Source: Monodelphis domestica
Taxonomy: Eukaryota; Chordata; Mammalia; Didelphimorphia; Didelphidae
DNA length: 64,000 nt
Assembly: GCF_027887165.1 (NCBI RefSeq)
Contig: NC_077232.1
Span: forward strand, 81,389,399 to 81,453,398
Reading direction: 5' to 3'
In this document: in pieces, positions 1 to 11,299 of the stretch
Layout: each line of letters begins with the position of its first letter
How positions within the stretch are numbered: the stretch's first letter is position 1
Notes under the pieces: model-generated
The model's input: the letters and a program-made list of their open reading frames with translations, nothing else
Databases searched by the model: none
Told to the model about the DNA's origin: nothing
Made by a program: the position numbers and the translations under genes

Positions 1-1147
1 TTAATTTATAATACTTGTTCTTAATTTTTCAAGCAGTTTCAGGCTTCTGAGGTTGTTTGTTTTAATGTTTTGACTAAAAATAATTATCTTTAATAAAAAG
101 CTGGAGTTATATTTATCTGAGAAGATAATCATCAGTGAGTATTCCACAGCTCCATATTCATTCCATATTTTCCTTTATGGTGGCTAAGCATTTTTAGCAT
201 TTTGTTGCTTCCTCTGAAGTCTTAATGGCTTACGGCTATCTTATTGTCTCCTGAAAATGCTCAGAAAGGCAAAGCATTTGCTCTGAAAAATAGGCTCGTT
301 TTAATGTTCAGTGCTATTCAGGCCCAAGCATTAAAGTTTTTCTTCTTAAAATATTATACTGGATTAGAAAAAAGAAAAAGTGGAGCAAAAAGGCATCCAC
401 ATACCAGGTGCACTGATAAGTAAAACAGCCTTCAACAAGGGTCTCATGAAATGCTTAAAGTTTCAGTTTGGGATTTTTTTTTAATAACACTTGAAACTAT
501 TAAGTTAAATAAAAGTATTTGACATCACCAAACTCTTCTACCAGGTAGCTACTGTATAAGTGTTCATACAGTAATTTTCTTGGGTTGAAGTAATTATGCA
601 GCCAATTCATTATGATTCTGTAGTTTCTTTTAATGCAAAACTTTGGTGATGCCCACTCTTGCCTTGCAGTTCAGAATCATTTACTACACCTGGTTAGTAA
701 CATCACATTGCTTTTCATACTACTGTCATCTTATGCTTTAAGTTTGCTTTAATGTCTGTTAATTATCAGAGCGATGAATCAATGATGAATGTTAAAATGC
801 TAGCATTCACTATTAAGTGATTTTGAAAAGAAAATTTAAGCCTCATCTAGCATAAGCATTTTTTATTGTGCATAGATTTTAGACAAGTTTTGAAAAATGC
901 ATTTGTTGATAAGTCACAATTTTGAATTTAAATACAAATTTTTTTAACAGATTCCTAATTTCCTTCTATATTGTTTGATGCAGAAAGAAGTTTGAGGGTG
1001 ATGGGAATTGTGAAATAAAATGTAATCATTGGTTCAGTTCTCTATCTGTTATGTATAGTGCATGAAGAGATGTGATGTACATTGCTGCTGTGGATGTCAC
1101 TTGCCATTATAGCAATCCTGACTATTCAACTGTTCTTGATATTACAG
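1..1147 (+). other. ADD1 intron, 3' part
   Basis: AT-rich intronic sequence without a recognisable exon, SINE or LINE. It ends in a normal acceptor (TTGATATTACAG) before the exon at 1148. The open frame that begins at 1082 is only the exon read backwards into the intron. Confidence 0.7.
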
Positions 1148-1249
1148 TGGACTAAAGAGGATGGACCTAGAACTTCCACCTCTGCTGTCCCTAACCTGTT
1201 TGTTCCATTGAACACTAACCCTAAAGAGGTCCAGGAAATGAGGAACAAG
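1148..1249 (+). CDS. ADD1: Alpha-adducin exon (34 codons, neck/tail start)
   Basis: A 102-bp phase 0/0 exon flanked by ATTACAG and GTGTGTAC. It encodes 34 residues from WTKEDGPRTSTSAVPN to KEVQEMRNK, nearly identical to human alpha-adducin, where the same exon follows ...KSKTK. The only difference I notice against the human sequence as I remember it is Pro for His after EDG. This stretch links the globular head/neck to the extended tail and is rich in Ser/Thr. It splices to the exon at 3283 without splitting a codon. Confidence 0.96.
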
Positions 1250-1597
1250 GTGTGTACTTTCTGTCCATTTTAATTGTTGTTATTACTTTGTAAAAGATGA
1301 TCAAAGTTTTTTGGTTAATTCTGATATTTACCACATCTTCCATTATGAAAAGACAATTTTTTCCAGGAAAGGTATTAGATGAGAAGATTGTAATTGTTCT
1401 CTTCAATAGCAGTCCTTAAGATGCTATCTTTAGGATGAGTTAAAAAGTTTAATTCAAAGTCGATTATAAAATATACTACTTGCCAAGGTGCAAAGTTAAA
1501 AGCTACAGAACTATGTTTTTTTTGGTTTGTAAATATGCTCTAAGGTTCTCCAGTCTGCCTTCAACCTACCTTCCCAGCTTTATAGTATGCAGTTAAC

Positions 1598-1775
1598 TTT
1601 TTTTTTAACCCATACCTTCTGTCTTGGAATCAATACTTTGTATACGAAGGGCTAGTCAATGGGGGATTAAGTGACTTTCCCAGTCACACAGCTAAGAACT
1701 GTCTGAGGCCAAATTTGAATCCAAGTCCTCCTAACTCCAGGCCTGACTCTATCCACTGTGCTACCTAGCTGCCTC
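1598..1775 (-). mobile_element. tRNA-type SINE (WSINE1/SINE1-like), antisense
   Basis: Reading the minus strand gives the box-B-like 'ggttcaaat' region in diverged form, the core 'ctgtgtgactgggaaagtcac' in degenerate form, and a tail ending in 'aaaaaaaaa'. On the plus strand it begins with a T-run followed by the complement of the tail. Diverged, with no clear target duplication. Confidence 0.8.
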
Positions 1776-2204
1776 TACAACTACCTTCTTATGTAATCAA
1801 CATCCAGCCAAACTAGATTGCTGAAAATGTCTTTTGCCTTTTTTCGCCTCCACATCTTTGTTTGCAATTTGCCCTGTACAAGTATTTTGCTCAGAACAAG
1901 ATTGTTCTATAATAACATGATTATAGTTCATTATCCCAAGCCCCCGTCACAACCTCATTTGGCTAATTTCCTGACATACAAATTGAATATTGATTGATTC
2001 AATGTGCATTAACTTCTCTGAGACTACCCTCAGTTTATCATCTTATTTATAATAACATTGGTCCTCTGTCACTAATTGTCTCTCACCCCCAGCCGCCATG
2101 TTGTTTTACCAAGATCATATTTTCATGGAACCACTTCGTGGCAAGGGCTATTCTTGTACAAAGACTATCATCTTATTTCTATTCACTAAAATTCTTGCCA
2201 TCCA

Positions 2205-2387
2205 CGTGGATAGAGAGCCAGCCCTAGATTCAGGAGGACCTAGGTTCAGATCTGGATTTTTAGATACTTCTTTGCTGTGTGACCCTGGGCAAGTCACTTA
2301 ACCCCCCACAGCCTAACCCTTACTACTCTCCTGCCTTGAAACTGATATTTGTGTTGATTCTAAGAAGGTAAGAGTTTTAGTGGGGGG
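2205..2387 (+). mobile_element. tRNA-type SINE, 5'-truncated
   Basis: The SINE body runs from 'gtggatagagagccagccct' through 'ggttcagatctgg', 'gtgtgaccctgggcaagtca' and 'cttaaccccccacagcct' to 'aaggtaagagtttta' and a G-run. The first bases of the head are missing or mutated. Confidence 0.8.
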
Positions 2388-2394
2388 GAAAATA

Positions 2395-2825
2395 AATAGA
2401 ATTCTTCTCATCCTTGAAGAGCCAACTTAAATACCACTCCCTCCATGAAACCTTCTATAATCTCCTAACTGGTAGCAATTTTTCCTTCATCTGAACTCAT
2501 ATTACTTTGTTTATTCTCTTACTATTTTAATTTATTTATATTTCTCTATCTATATTTTATTATATTCTCAATCTGTATTTTATTTCATAGACTTAAATCT
2601 AGAAGGGACTTTAGAAAATTGAAAATTAGAGCTAAAAGTGATTGTTAAGAGCTATCTTAACTCTTCATTTACAGTTGAAGCAACCTCAGTTAAGATTATG
2701 CTTATGTAAAGTAGTTCCCTTACTAGATTTTTAACCTGCTTACAAGGACTATATCTTGCTGTCTCCCACAGAACCCAAAACACTGCCTTGCAAATGGGAT
2801 CTCAATAAATAATAAATTAATAAAA
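2395..2825 (+). mobile_element. LINE-2 3' end
   Basis: It has the L2 3'UTR hallmarks in order: 'gccaacttaaataccactcc', 'ccatgaaaccttctataatc', 'tgctgtctcccacagaaccc' and an end of 'ctcaataaataataaat'. Old and diverged, with an unrelated-looking stretch at 2580-2700 (possibly a MIR-like insert). Confidence 0.6.
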
Positions 2826-3282
2826 AGATAAGTCAAATTGCTTTAATAACATTATCCATCAATATTTATAGCATTACAGCAATATCAGGAAGATAAATAT
2901 TTTCCTCATGTTCCTAATGAGTTTATCAGTGAGGCTTTTTGTCAAGTCAAGAGCAACCATTTGTTCTCCAGCTATTTTTTGTCTTATTCCCAATTTCATT
3001 ACTTTAAATTGTCTAAATGTTGATTTTATGTTATAAATCTCAGAATCTGTGAGAATAGGATTCAGCATAGTAAAATGGTTTCTCAGGGCTCTGTAGCTTC
3101 AAAAATTCACTTCTGGCATCTGTTCCATTTTCTGTGGTATTAGGCAGAGGAAGAGAAAAATGAGCGTGAAGTCAGGTAGGCTAATGATACAAAAGAATCA
3201 TGAATTACATCATTGACAAAATAGGCTTCACTCTGCCTTTTATATGTATTTGTTCTTATTCTCCCCCTCCCCCTAATTACAG

Positions 3283-3372
3283 ATCCGAGAGCAAAATTTA
3301 CAGGATATCAAAACTGCTGGCCCTCAATCACAGGTTCTTTGTGGTGTAGTAATGGACAGGAGTCTTGTACAG
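3283..3372 (+). CDS. ADD1: Alpha-adducin exon (30 codons)
   Basis: A 90-bp phase 0/0 exon, acceptor CCTAATTACAG and donor GTGAGAAC. It encodes IREQNLQDIKTAGPQSQVL... to MDRSLVQ, identical as far as I recall to human alpha-adducin. In the main isoform it joins the GELVTASKAI exon at 18700. In the longer isoform it joins the 31-codon cassette at 4181. Both joins keep the frame because all these boundaries are phase 0. Confidence 0.96.
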
Positions 3373-3925
3373 GTGAGAACTCAGACTGTCTTCAGCATTA
3401 ATGTGTTCTATTTATAATTTTAATCAATTGTAAAATTATTCTGTGGCAGAGCATAACTTTACAGGTAAGCATTAGAAGTAACCCTTTTGTTTTCATTAAA
3501 ATGTATTGAGAAAAAAAAATTCTAGACTTTTTTAGTTGAATAGATCAAGCATGACAGTGATGTGTGCTCTGAATTGTTGCTCAATATAATGCATGCAGTA
3601 TGGAAAATCAATTATATAGGCTGTATCTTTTAGAAACCTAGCTGGATTTATTTTTCAGGTATTTAACCATGTAATATACAAAATGCTATATGAGTGATGT
3701 TCTAGTGCCTGTTGTTATTTAATGCTGCTAAAAAATAGTTGCTTTAAAAAGGAATGGTAGTTTTAAATATCTGCTGCTGATGTAAATGCACTTCTGAAGT
3801 CTTGAATCTTGATAGTTAGCATTACCAGTTCTTCAAAATACTTGCAAAAGCATCTGACAGTGCCCCTAGATATGCAACCTGATGCCTTAAAATATGACCC
3901 ATTAGGAGATTCATAGGTATAGGGG

Positions 3926-3928
<3 letters not shown>

Positions 3929-3980
<52 letters not shown>
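3929..3980 (+). repeat. (TG)n microsatellite, about 26 units
   Basis: An uninterrupted TG array in the intron about 550 bases downstream of the constant exon and 200 bases upstream of the alternative 93-bp cassette. Perfect dinucleotide arrays of this length are usually polymorphic. GU-rich RNA is a binding target for CELF- and TDP-43-type splicing factors, so proximity to an alternative exon is worth noting. Confidence 0.95.
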
Positions 3981-3983
<3 letters not shown>

Positions 3984-4180
3984 TGTGTTTTATAAGATTT
4001 GATTAGTTATCTAAACCATAGTCCGATGCTTTTCTGCATGTGAGATCCTTCCCATTGCTGTTTAAATTTATATTGGCTATGTTTCTGCCGCATGCTTGTA
4101 ATTGGCGCCATAATGTGTTCTTGGTTAATTATATGAAGATCAGGCTTGGTTTGCTCTGTTTACTCAGTTTACTGTTGCAG

Positions 4181-4273
4181 GATGCTCCCCTCTCTGACTG
4201 TACGGAAACTATTGAAGGGCTCGATCTCACAGAGCAGGCCTTTAGTCCCGCTAAATCTCTCTCTTTTAGAAAG
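4181..4273 (+). CDS. ADD1: Alpha-adducin alternative cassette exon (31 codons)
   Basis: A 93-bp phase 0/0 exon with acceptor TTTACTGTTGCAG and donor GTACTTAC. It encodes DAPLSDCTETIEGLDLTEQ... ending SPAKSLSFRK. This matches the 31-residue insert of the longer human ADD1 isoform (my recall of that isoform is ETIEGLELTEQTFSP), with about two conservative changes. Because it is symmetric, skipping and inclusion both keep the reading frame between the exons at 3283 and 18700. The Ser-rich SPAKSLSFRK end resembles a kinase target, but that is inference. Confidence 0.9.
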
Positions 4274-7054
4274 GTACTTACTGCCCTGTCATTAACTACC
4301 TACAAGTATACTGTTGTTGTTCACCCTTCCCTTTCCCTAATCTGTTTCCTCTATTAGCTGTTGTTTTATCTTTTAAAAATTGTTCTTTAATGAACTTATT
4401 AAATGATATAAAAGGTTCTGTTCTGTGTACTCTAATATTGATTAAAACATTGGCGTGAGTTATTTTTATATTTCCAATGTTTTTTCTTGATGTGAAATAT
4501 ATGAATTTTTGTATGACATTCCTACAGTTCTGCATGTAATTTGGCTATTGCATGGTGGGATTTGGTGAGGGTATGGGGTTGTGATCTTTGGGGCATTTAA
4601 CAATGTTTACTTTATATGGAATCCATTATAGACTAGCTTAGTCTCAGGCTTAATTACTTCTCCAAAATAATGTCAGAGGAGACATCAAGAAAAAACAAGC
4701 AACAGATTCCTCTTCTCCAGTAAATGATGACTTTCTATAAATTAACAATTGTGGCTCTGAATAGCTAGATAAAAACATTCATTACTAGAGAGCTTCTATA
4801 AAACCTCAGTCAACTTGGAATAGTGGTAATTCTTCATTGTGGACTTTTACCCATTTTTTGCTCAAGACTTTGCAACATTCAAAATTTTCATTTCATTGCA
4901 AAATTCAAAAAATTCATCAAATCAGAAGTGAAAAGTGTGTCAGAAGAATAAAGACACGGAATGCCCTACTGATTATAAAACAGGCCTTTAAAAGAAACCC
5001 TTGGCAAGATACTTCACGTGTTTCTTAAAATCTAGAATTTTAATTTCTCACTTAATAGTGAATTTTACTAATAAAATGCATAATATTTTATGCATTACAG
5101 AATCTGTCGGTGTATGTATGACATAGATTCATCCAAACAAATGAGAATTTTCATTGGTGCCCACTACCAGCTTTGGAGTTAGAAATATTGTATTTGTCCT
5201 TATTTTAAGTTATCTTGCAGTATTGAACAATTGAGTTTCTAAAATATTCTAAACTACAAAAAGTTTAATGAACTAAAATGTTCAAATTCTTAACTTAGCA
5301 ATTACATTCATCTCCTGTCAGAAGGAAGTCTGTGACAGAACTGTCTCTTGTTTCAACAACTGATAAACCTCAAAAAAGAATAAACTATAATTTTAGAGAA
5401 GCATTAATGTAATAACCTTCCAACAATGCAGATTGTAACCCCTTCTGCCTCAGTGAATAGTTCTATGAGTTGTAGGGGCCAGAAAAATTCATTACCTGGT
5501 AGCCAGACTTTTGATGGTGCGCTTTCCAGCATAGACCAAGCCTAAGGTACCAGGCTCCAGTCAGAGCATTTCCACTTTAGTGCTATCTTGCAAGACTTGG
5601 ACTTGACATGCACATCAGTCAGACGCTACAAAGAGGCATCAGAGTAGAGCTATAGTGGAAGTTGTCTTCTATTTTATTCAAGCTAAGGAAAATCAAAGGA
5701 AAATAGATGTGTGACGATGATTCATCATTTCTTCATGGAAACCCAACTTGTATAGAATTATGGATTTTGTAGAGGTTACATACCTATATTTATTGAGACT
5801 GAATATATTTCATATCTCTTCTTTTGGAGGAATGTCTCTTTTTTTCTTGATGGCCACAGAGCAGAAAATACATATCTTCCCTCATTTGTCATATATGTAC
5901 TATCTTACTGATTACTATTTTTGTATTGCATTATAAATGGTATTCACTGATATAGTTGACCACATAATCTATTTGCCATCTACAGAGAGCTCTTTCTTGA
6001 TGTCCAAATCTTCTCACTTTGAGTATTGAGAGATTTTAAAGCATTTCAGCATGAACTCATTGCCATACTACTTATGTATGTATGGCCGCTTTTTAAGGTA
6101 GCTAAAAACTGAATTTTTAAAGAAAGTCATTTCTGTCCTACAAATACTCCAGATATTAATCCTGGGGAAATGGGATGCCTTTTTTGCCTTTGCTTTGAAT
6201 GAATAACTTGTCCAGATCAAAGTTAATGCCCAGATGTGACTTGCAATTTTCTGCAATGTCCTGCTTAAAAATTGATCTCATTTAGGAGGACATTGATTTA
6301 AGTGAACTAATTTGTTTATTACTAAAACCAAACTAGAAGTTTGCTTTTGTTTTGTAGATTTTCTTATGCAATTCTTGCATATTCCTTCCTAGGTGTTTCT
6401 TATAAACACTGTTTTCATCTTTGTTTTTTTTGGCTCCCTTGCCCCCTTGCCTTCTCACCCTTACTAAGCTAAGAGCTTAGGAGTACTCTGGAGGAAAAAA
6501 AAAGCAAAATCCCTGCCCTCAAGAAATCTATACTCAAATGACAGAACAAACATGAAAATAACTAGGTACCTACAAGAAATATTTATTTGGAAGGTAATCT
6601 CAAAGGAAAATATATATTTGTTTATTCTGCTAAATAATGACTATATATAATAAAATGTATACTGACTTGATTGTGGTTTTCTGAGCACCTGAAAAACTTA
6701 GGTGCTCAGAACTTAAGGGATTTGCTTTCTTTTATCGATGTTAGCCTGTCTTTGACAAAAGAGAATGCAGCCTTCTAAAAGAATAATCTTCATTAGGATA
6801 CCTTCAAAAGGAGAACTTTAGGATCAATTATATTTTAGGATAGGAAGTACAAATTTAATCATAAAATACCAGAATTGAAAGGGAACTCAGAACTCTGATA
6901 TATATCTGAACAGAAATTTGCTCTCTGATATCCTGGTCTCTTTTTGAAGATATGATTTCTGGTCTCTTCTTGAAGATCTCCGGTGACAATTTACCAAATA
7001 AAGCCATTGTACTTTTGGACAGTTATTAATGATTGAGAAAAATGATTAATCTGT
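4274..7054 (+). other. ADD1 long intron, repeat-poor 5' part
   Basis: The start of the 14.4 kb intron between 4273 and 18700. Apart from a small local duplication (6931-6980), about 2.8 kb contains no repeat or exon that I can name. The short open frames at 4296-6256 have no recognisable products. Confidence 0.6.
6931..6980 (+). repeat. Short tandem duplication, two ~24-bp units
   Basis: Two adjacent near-identical units, 'tcctggtctctttttgaaga' at 6931 and 'ttctggtctcttcttgaaga' at 6957, each followed by 't'. The likely cause is replication slippage. Confidence 0.7.
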
Positions 7055-7165
7055 AATCTGCCTCTCTGCACCTGGGAAAGGCATTTGATCTCTCTGTACC
7101 TCAGTTTCCTCATCAGTAAACAAAGGAATTAGACTCACTGATTTCTGAGTTCTAGTGTATGTTTT
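7055..7165 (+). mobile_element. MIR-family fragment
   Basis: Contains the MIR 3' core 'ctctgtacctcagtttcctc' followed by 'atcagtaaacaaaggaatta'. Only the second half of the element is recognisable. Confidence 0.6.
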
Positions 7166-7334
7166 ATAAACTTTTTATACTCATTGTTTTAGAAAGCAGA
7201 ACCAATTTTCTACATGTCAGTCCTCAGATAGATACCTGTGTAATGATGGAGAGTAGAACAAAAGAAGACAGCCTTCACTTTTCCTTATCTAATCCTAATA
7301 ATAATAATCCTAAATATACCCAGTTATTTCTTTC

Positions 7335-7499
7335 CTTTTTTAAATCCTTACCTGAGTATCAATTCTAAGGCAAGGGTTAGGCAATCAGGGCTAATCAATT
7401 TGCCCAGGGATACACAGGAAGTATCTGAGGTCAAATCTGAACCCAGGTCCTTCCTGCTCCCGGGCTAGTGCTATATCCTCTGTGCTACCTAGTTGTTCT
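7335..7499 (-). mobile_element. tRNA-type SINE, antisense
   Basis: The plus strand shows the reversed SINE tail ('taaatccttacctgagtatc'), the core complement 'atttgcccagggatacacag' and the head complement ending 'tgtgctacctagttgttctt'. Diverged. Confidence 0.8.
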
Positions 7500-8030
7500 T
7501 TCCCCAGTTATCATCCATTCTTCTAGTGAAACATTTTCAAGTCCCCTCATCCTCTAAAATCATCCTATGCACCCACTGTAGTTTATTATTGTCCTTTGTA
7601 AAATGTGCTGGCCAGAACTTAACCATTCCAGATAGTCTCATTGAGGCAAGGTACGGGAAGACTGTAAAAAGACTGTTATGCTACTTCTGTTACTGAAGCC
7701 TTCTCACTCCTCCAGTTATTCAGTTCATTTTTTGAGCCTCTATAGGAATTTACATTTATGCCTATTAAGCTTCTTATTTGATTCAGCCAAGCATTTAGTC
7801 TTTTGAGATCTTTTGGGTCCCTCTTCTATTCTAGAATCTGTTAATTGTCATTCTCAATTCCTGGTTATCTGCATATTGATAAGCATGCTGTCTATGCCTG
7901 CATCTTAGTTACTAATAAAAATAATTGAACAAGAAATGACCAAGGGCATTGCTCTGTGCTTCCAAAAACCCTTAGATCAAAAATCTCTTCCTCCTCAGAT
8001 TTCTCAAGGCATTTTGAAGAGCTTCTTTAC

Positions 8031-8110
8031 ACATACATACATACATATATGTGTATGTATATATATGCAAAGGATTGTATACGTACATATATATGTGCAT
8101 ACATACCTCT
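8031..8110 (+). repeat. ACAT/ATGT-rich low-complexity tract
   Basis: Alternating 'acatacatacatacatatat' and 'gtgtatgtatatatatgc' type sequence with two imperfect palindromic halves. The overlapping open frames here are products of the repeat, not genes. Confidence 0.8.
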
Positions 8111-8283
8111 TGCTTTTCTTTATATAACTATTTGCATTGTATTCTTTCCCACACCTACTCTTCTTCATATTATAAGCATCCTGTAGCAGGACCTATCTCA
8201 TACATACGTGTGTACATACAAACACCCTTGTAAACAAATGCTTGATAAAGACTGAGTTTTGTTGAGTTGAGATTTAATTTTCT

Positions 8284-8900
8284 GTTCAAGCAACAACATT
8301 GATTAAATACTATGCACCAGGCACTGCTATAGACACTTGGGATACAAAGACAAAAATGAAAATAATTCTGTCCTTAAGATAAATGAGTCCAAGATAATTT
8401 GACAAAGGAAAGTGTTTTATTATTCAGGAATCAAGAAAGACTTCATAGAGATGACATTACTAGAGCTAGTTCAGTAGTTCTAAGATGCGGAATGAGAAAG
8501 AAATACATTTCAGGAATTGGGGAACAAGCCTATATAATAAGAAAATGGAAGATGAGATAGCTAGAAGGTCAGTTTGGAGAAGAAAGGAATATGAGGTAAG
8601 TTTTGAAAGGTAGATTGGAGTTCATATTGTAAAAGGCTTTAAATTCTAGGGTGGGGCATTTGTCTTTTATCTTAGAGGAAATAGGGATCCACTGAGAATT
8701 TTTGAACCAAGGGAATGACACAATCTGATCTTTTCATTAAATACAAGATTCATGTGGCAGCTGAGATCAGACCCCTCTGAATTGGAGAGAATAGAAGCTA
8801 AAGGTGGAGACTAATTAGGAAGTGCTAAAATAATCTAGGAAAGAGGTGCTAAAACCCTGAGAATTAGGGTAATGAGTATGTAAGAGGAGACAAAAAGTTT
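8284..8900 (-). mobile_element. LINE-2 fragment, antisense
   Basis: The plus strand shows reversed L2 3'UTR in its characteristic order: 'ctatgcaccaggcactgcta', 'cacttgggatacaaagacaa', 'gatccactgagaatttttga' and 'gggaatgacacaatctgatc'. Old; the ends are approximate. Confidence 0.65.
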
Positions 8901-9063
8901 GTCTTCTTATTTAGCATGGGCATAAATTTCCCATTAGCCATTTTTTGCCTTTTTCAACCATGAAATCACTCTGTTCAGCAGAAAAAAAACGAATTTTTTA
9001 AAAAGAAGCAAAATAAAAGTTGATTAGTCTGCTTTATCTCCATTATGTTCATTGTCCCAAGTA

Positions 9064-9318
9064 TCAATTATATCCCTTATTTGACCTTTTTCTTCTCCTT
9101 TGGTTAAACCCTTTTTTGTTATCCTTGACTTTCCTTGCCAATCTCAACTTTGTCTGAGCTTTAGAACTTCTGACATTCTTACCTGGACCATGGGACCATG
9201 GCAAAACTTTGTATTCATCCTCTGCTAGCTTGCCCTTCCTTCTGCCTTCTATTTTAAAAATTCTAATTGGTTGGTATATTCCTTGAACATCCATAACAGT
9301 TCTATCTCTCTCTTGCAA
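9064..9318 (-). pseudogene. CR1/L3-type LINE reverse-transcriptase fragment
   Basis: The minus strand stays open for 84 codons. It includes a stretch reading KAQTKLRLARKVKDNKKGF, which resembles the conserved spacer between endonuclease and reverse transcriptase in CR1-like LINEs (typical form KAQLELxLARDVKDNKKGFYKY). The rest of the frame is weaker, and after the KKGF block the similarity breaks into Arg-rich sequence. This is a decayed fragment, not a host gene. A fuller search of the flanks would be needed to set its ends. Confidence 0.55.
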
Positions 9319-9364
9319 CTACTTTTCTTTGTATCTTCTGAATCTCATTCTTAAAACTCATTAA

Positions 9365-10255
9365 CTACAACAACAAGCATTTATTAAGTGATTGCTGTTG
9401 TAATAACTAAATTATTGTACAGTCCTCAATTTCCATTGAGTTCATTCATCTTTACTTGTATAGGAAAATACAGATAGGTAGATAGAGAAAAGCTCATTTT
9501 ATTTGGCCATGTGAGCCGTTCCCTACTAGATCCCTTAGTCCACCTTCCCTTGGCCACACGCCTAAGAGAATAGAGAGTCTACTTTCTGGAACAACCTCCT
9601 CTTTTATTCCTTCCCTTTTTACACCCCCCCCCAGTCAATTTCCAAATAATTTATGACTCCAGTGCCCAGATTACGTACCCCCTTGACCCACTCTCCATGC
9701 TGTGGGAACACAAGGACACAAGTAGGACCCCTATGCATGATCCTAGGAGGGGGTTTCCTTTACACAATCCCCTCTTTGATTCTTTGGGAGACTAGCATGT
9801 TAAAATCTCACTTGAGGTTTCTGGAAGATTAACATGTCAGGTCTCCCCAATGAATCATTCCATATATGTAGCTTATACCTCTAAAGATTCTCTTACTAGA
9901 GGTGTATAAAATATTGCACTTTTCTTAGAGGAAATTACAACAATTTGGGGATAAGAGGGAAAGAAGAGAAAAAGGAGAAAAAAACAAAAAATGATTGATA
10001 GACATATTGACAAAAAGCCAATTAGGGGCATTCCCTTTTGGCATAAGAGTTTCCATTCAGAATAAACAGTATGTTCAACCCCCTTCAGTTCATTATATCC
10101 CAAAGTTCACTCTGGAGCTTTTGATGTAGTGTGTGGTTTCTGTAGGCATCCACGTAACATCTTCTCCAGATAATCCACTTTCTTGATTCAGGATGTTGGT
10201 AATTTTTTCCCCCAAAATTGCTTTAAAAGATCTTAAACTCTAGAATTTAGGACAA
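9365..10255. other. Unclassified intronic block, possibly decayed LTR/ERV sequence
   Basis: Nearly 900 bases that match none of the L2, MIR, SINE or L1 patterns seen elsewhere, except a short L2-like start near 9365-9400. It is C-rich around 9600-9780 ('acaatcccctctttgattct'). It contains an imperfect internal duplication near 9785-9845 ('gactagcatgttaaaatctc' versus 'gattaacatgtcaggtctcc'). Its composition resembles old retroviral LTR/internal sequence, but I found no convincing TG..CA ends or primer site. Confidence 0.3.
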
Positions 10256-10345
10256 TTAAACAACCCCCTAAGCACTGGAGATATAAAGATAGTGATGTTC
10301 TGTGCCCTAAGGAGCTCACAGTCTAATTGGGGAGATGATATGAAA
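10255..10345 (-). mobile_element. LINE-2 3' fragment, antisense
   Basis: Shows 'ctaagcactggagatataaa', 'aaggagctcacagtctaatt' and 'ggggagatgatatg', the reversed L2 3'UTR. Confidence 0.6.
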
Positions 10346-10589
10346 AATAACAAATGAAATAGAATATGTGAAAGATGAATTGGAGACACCCCATCTTCCT
10401 GAGCTATTTTCCCCTTTAGAATTTTAGGCCATAAAATCCTTGTCTATTCTTTCTCTGAAACCTTTAAAATCTGTTCTCCCAAAATATAGTTTGTATGTCA
10501 AAAGTTATATACAAGTTGCCCTTCCTCTTCCATCATAAATTCTAAGCTATCATTTCTTACCATGATTTCCACAGCTGCTAGTGTTTACT

Positions 10590-10785
10590 CTGTCCCATAA
10601 CTATCTTTGAATTATTTTGTATGTATTTTGTACATATGTTTTTATGTATATATTGTCTCCCCCAATAGAATGTAAACCATCTGAGGCAGGAACCCTTTAC
10701 TTTTGCTTCATAACCCTAGTAGCTAACACAATGCTTGACACATAATATAGGCTTAATAAATGTTTATTGATTAATTGATGATTCC
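10590..10785 (+). mobile_element. LINE-2 3' end
   Basis: Typical L2 terminus: 'tgtctcccccaatagaatgt', 'aaccatctgaggcaggaacc', 'gacacataatataggcttaa' and 'taaatgtttattgattaat'. Confidence 0.75.
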
Positions 10786-11299
10786 CATCATTTACACACT
10801 AACCATCAGTTCTTTGTTGAGAAGAATCAAATCCAGAATATAATTTGCCTTTATTGATTCCTCGAGTTTTTCATAGATGAAATCATTAAGGCATCTTAAA
10901 GGGGTATTGATAGAAAGTTCCAAAAGATAGAATCATTGATGTCCTCCACTGCTATATCATGCCTCCATGCCCTGCTTGTCATCTGTTTTTCCTAATTCTT
11001 CATCTATTTTCTTGTTCTGTGAGAAAATTGTTTTTATATCGAACTCCATTAATGCTTCCCATGCTTCATCTTTTTGTTCTTGTTTCCTTATATAAGTATG
11101 TCTCCTTAACATATACTAATATTTGCCCCATTCCCATTTTCAACCTATCCTATTTCTTTTGAATAAAAGATCTCCTTCTAGAACTATACACTAGGCATGA
11201 GTCTTGTTCCATCAAATGTCAGTGATATCTTTGAGGTCAAACTTGTTTTCTTGCATTTTATCTTTAATTCATAGAAGCATAAATTGAGGGCTGTAGGGG

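Larger units (their letters stand above)
1250..3282 (+). other. ADD1 intron with SINE and L2 copies
   Basis: A 2.0 kb intron. About 1598-1775 is a minus-strand tRNA-type SINE, 2205-2387 a plus-strand SINE and 2395-2825 an L2 3' end. From 2830 to 3282 I see nothing but AT-rich intron, ending in a pyrimidine-rich acceptor (CTCCCCCTCCCCCTAATTACAG). Confidence 0.7.

Noticed and set aside
1082..1273. Short open frame with a hydrophobic start, as a small membrane protein
   Set aside because: It is the ADD1 exon at 1148-1249 read into both introns; the hydrophobic part is upstream intron sequence.
4040..4357. 105-codon open frame read as a gene
   Set aside because: Only codons 4181-4273 are meaningful (ADD1 cassette exon); the rest is intron with flanking splice sites.
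7936..8233. Three overlapping small open frames
   Set aside because: They arise from the ACAT/ATGT low-complexity tract.
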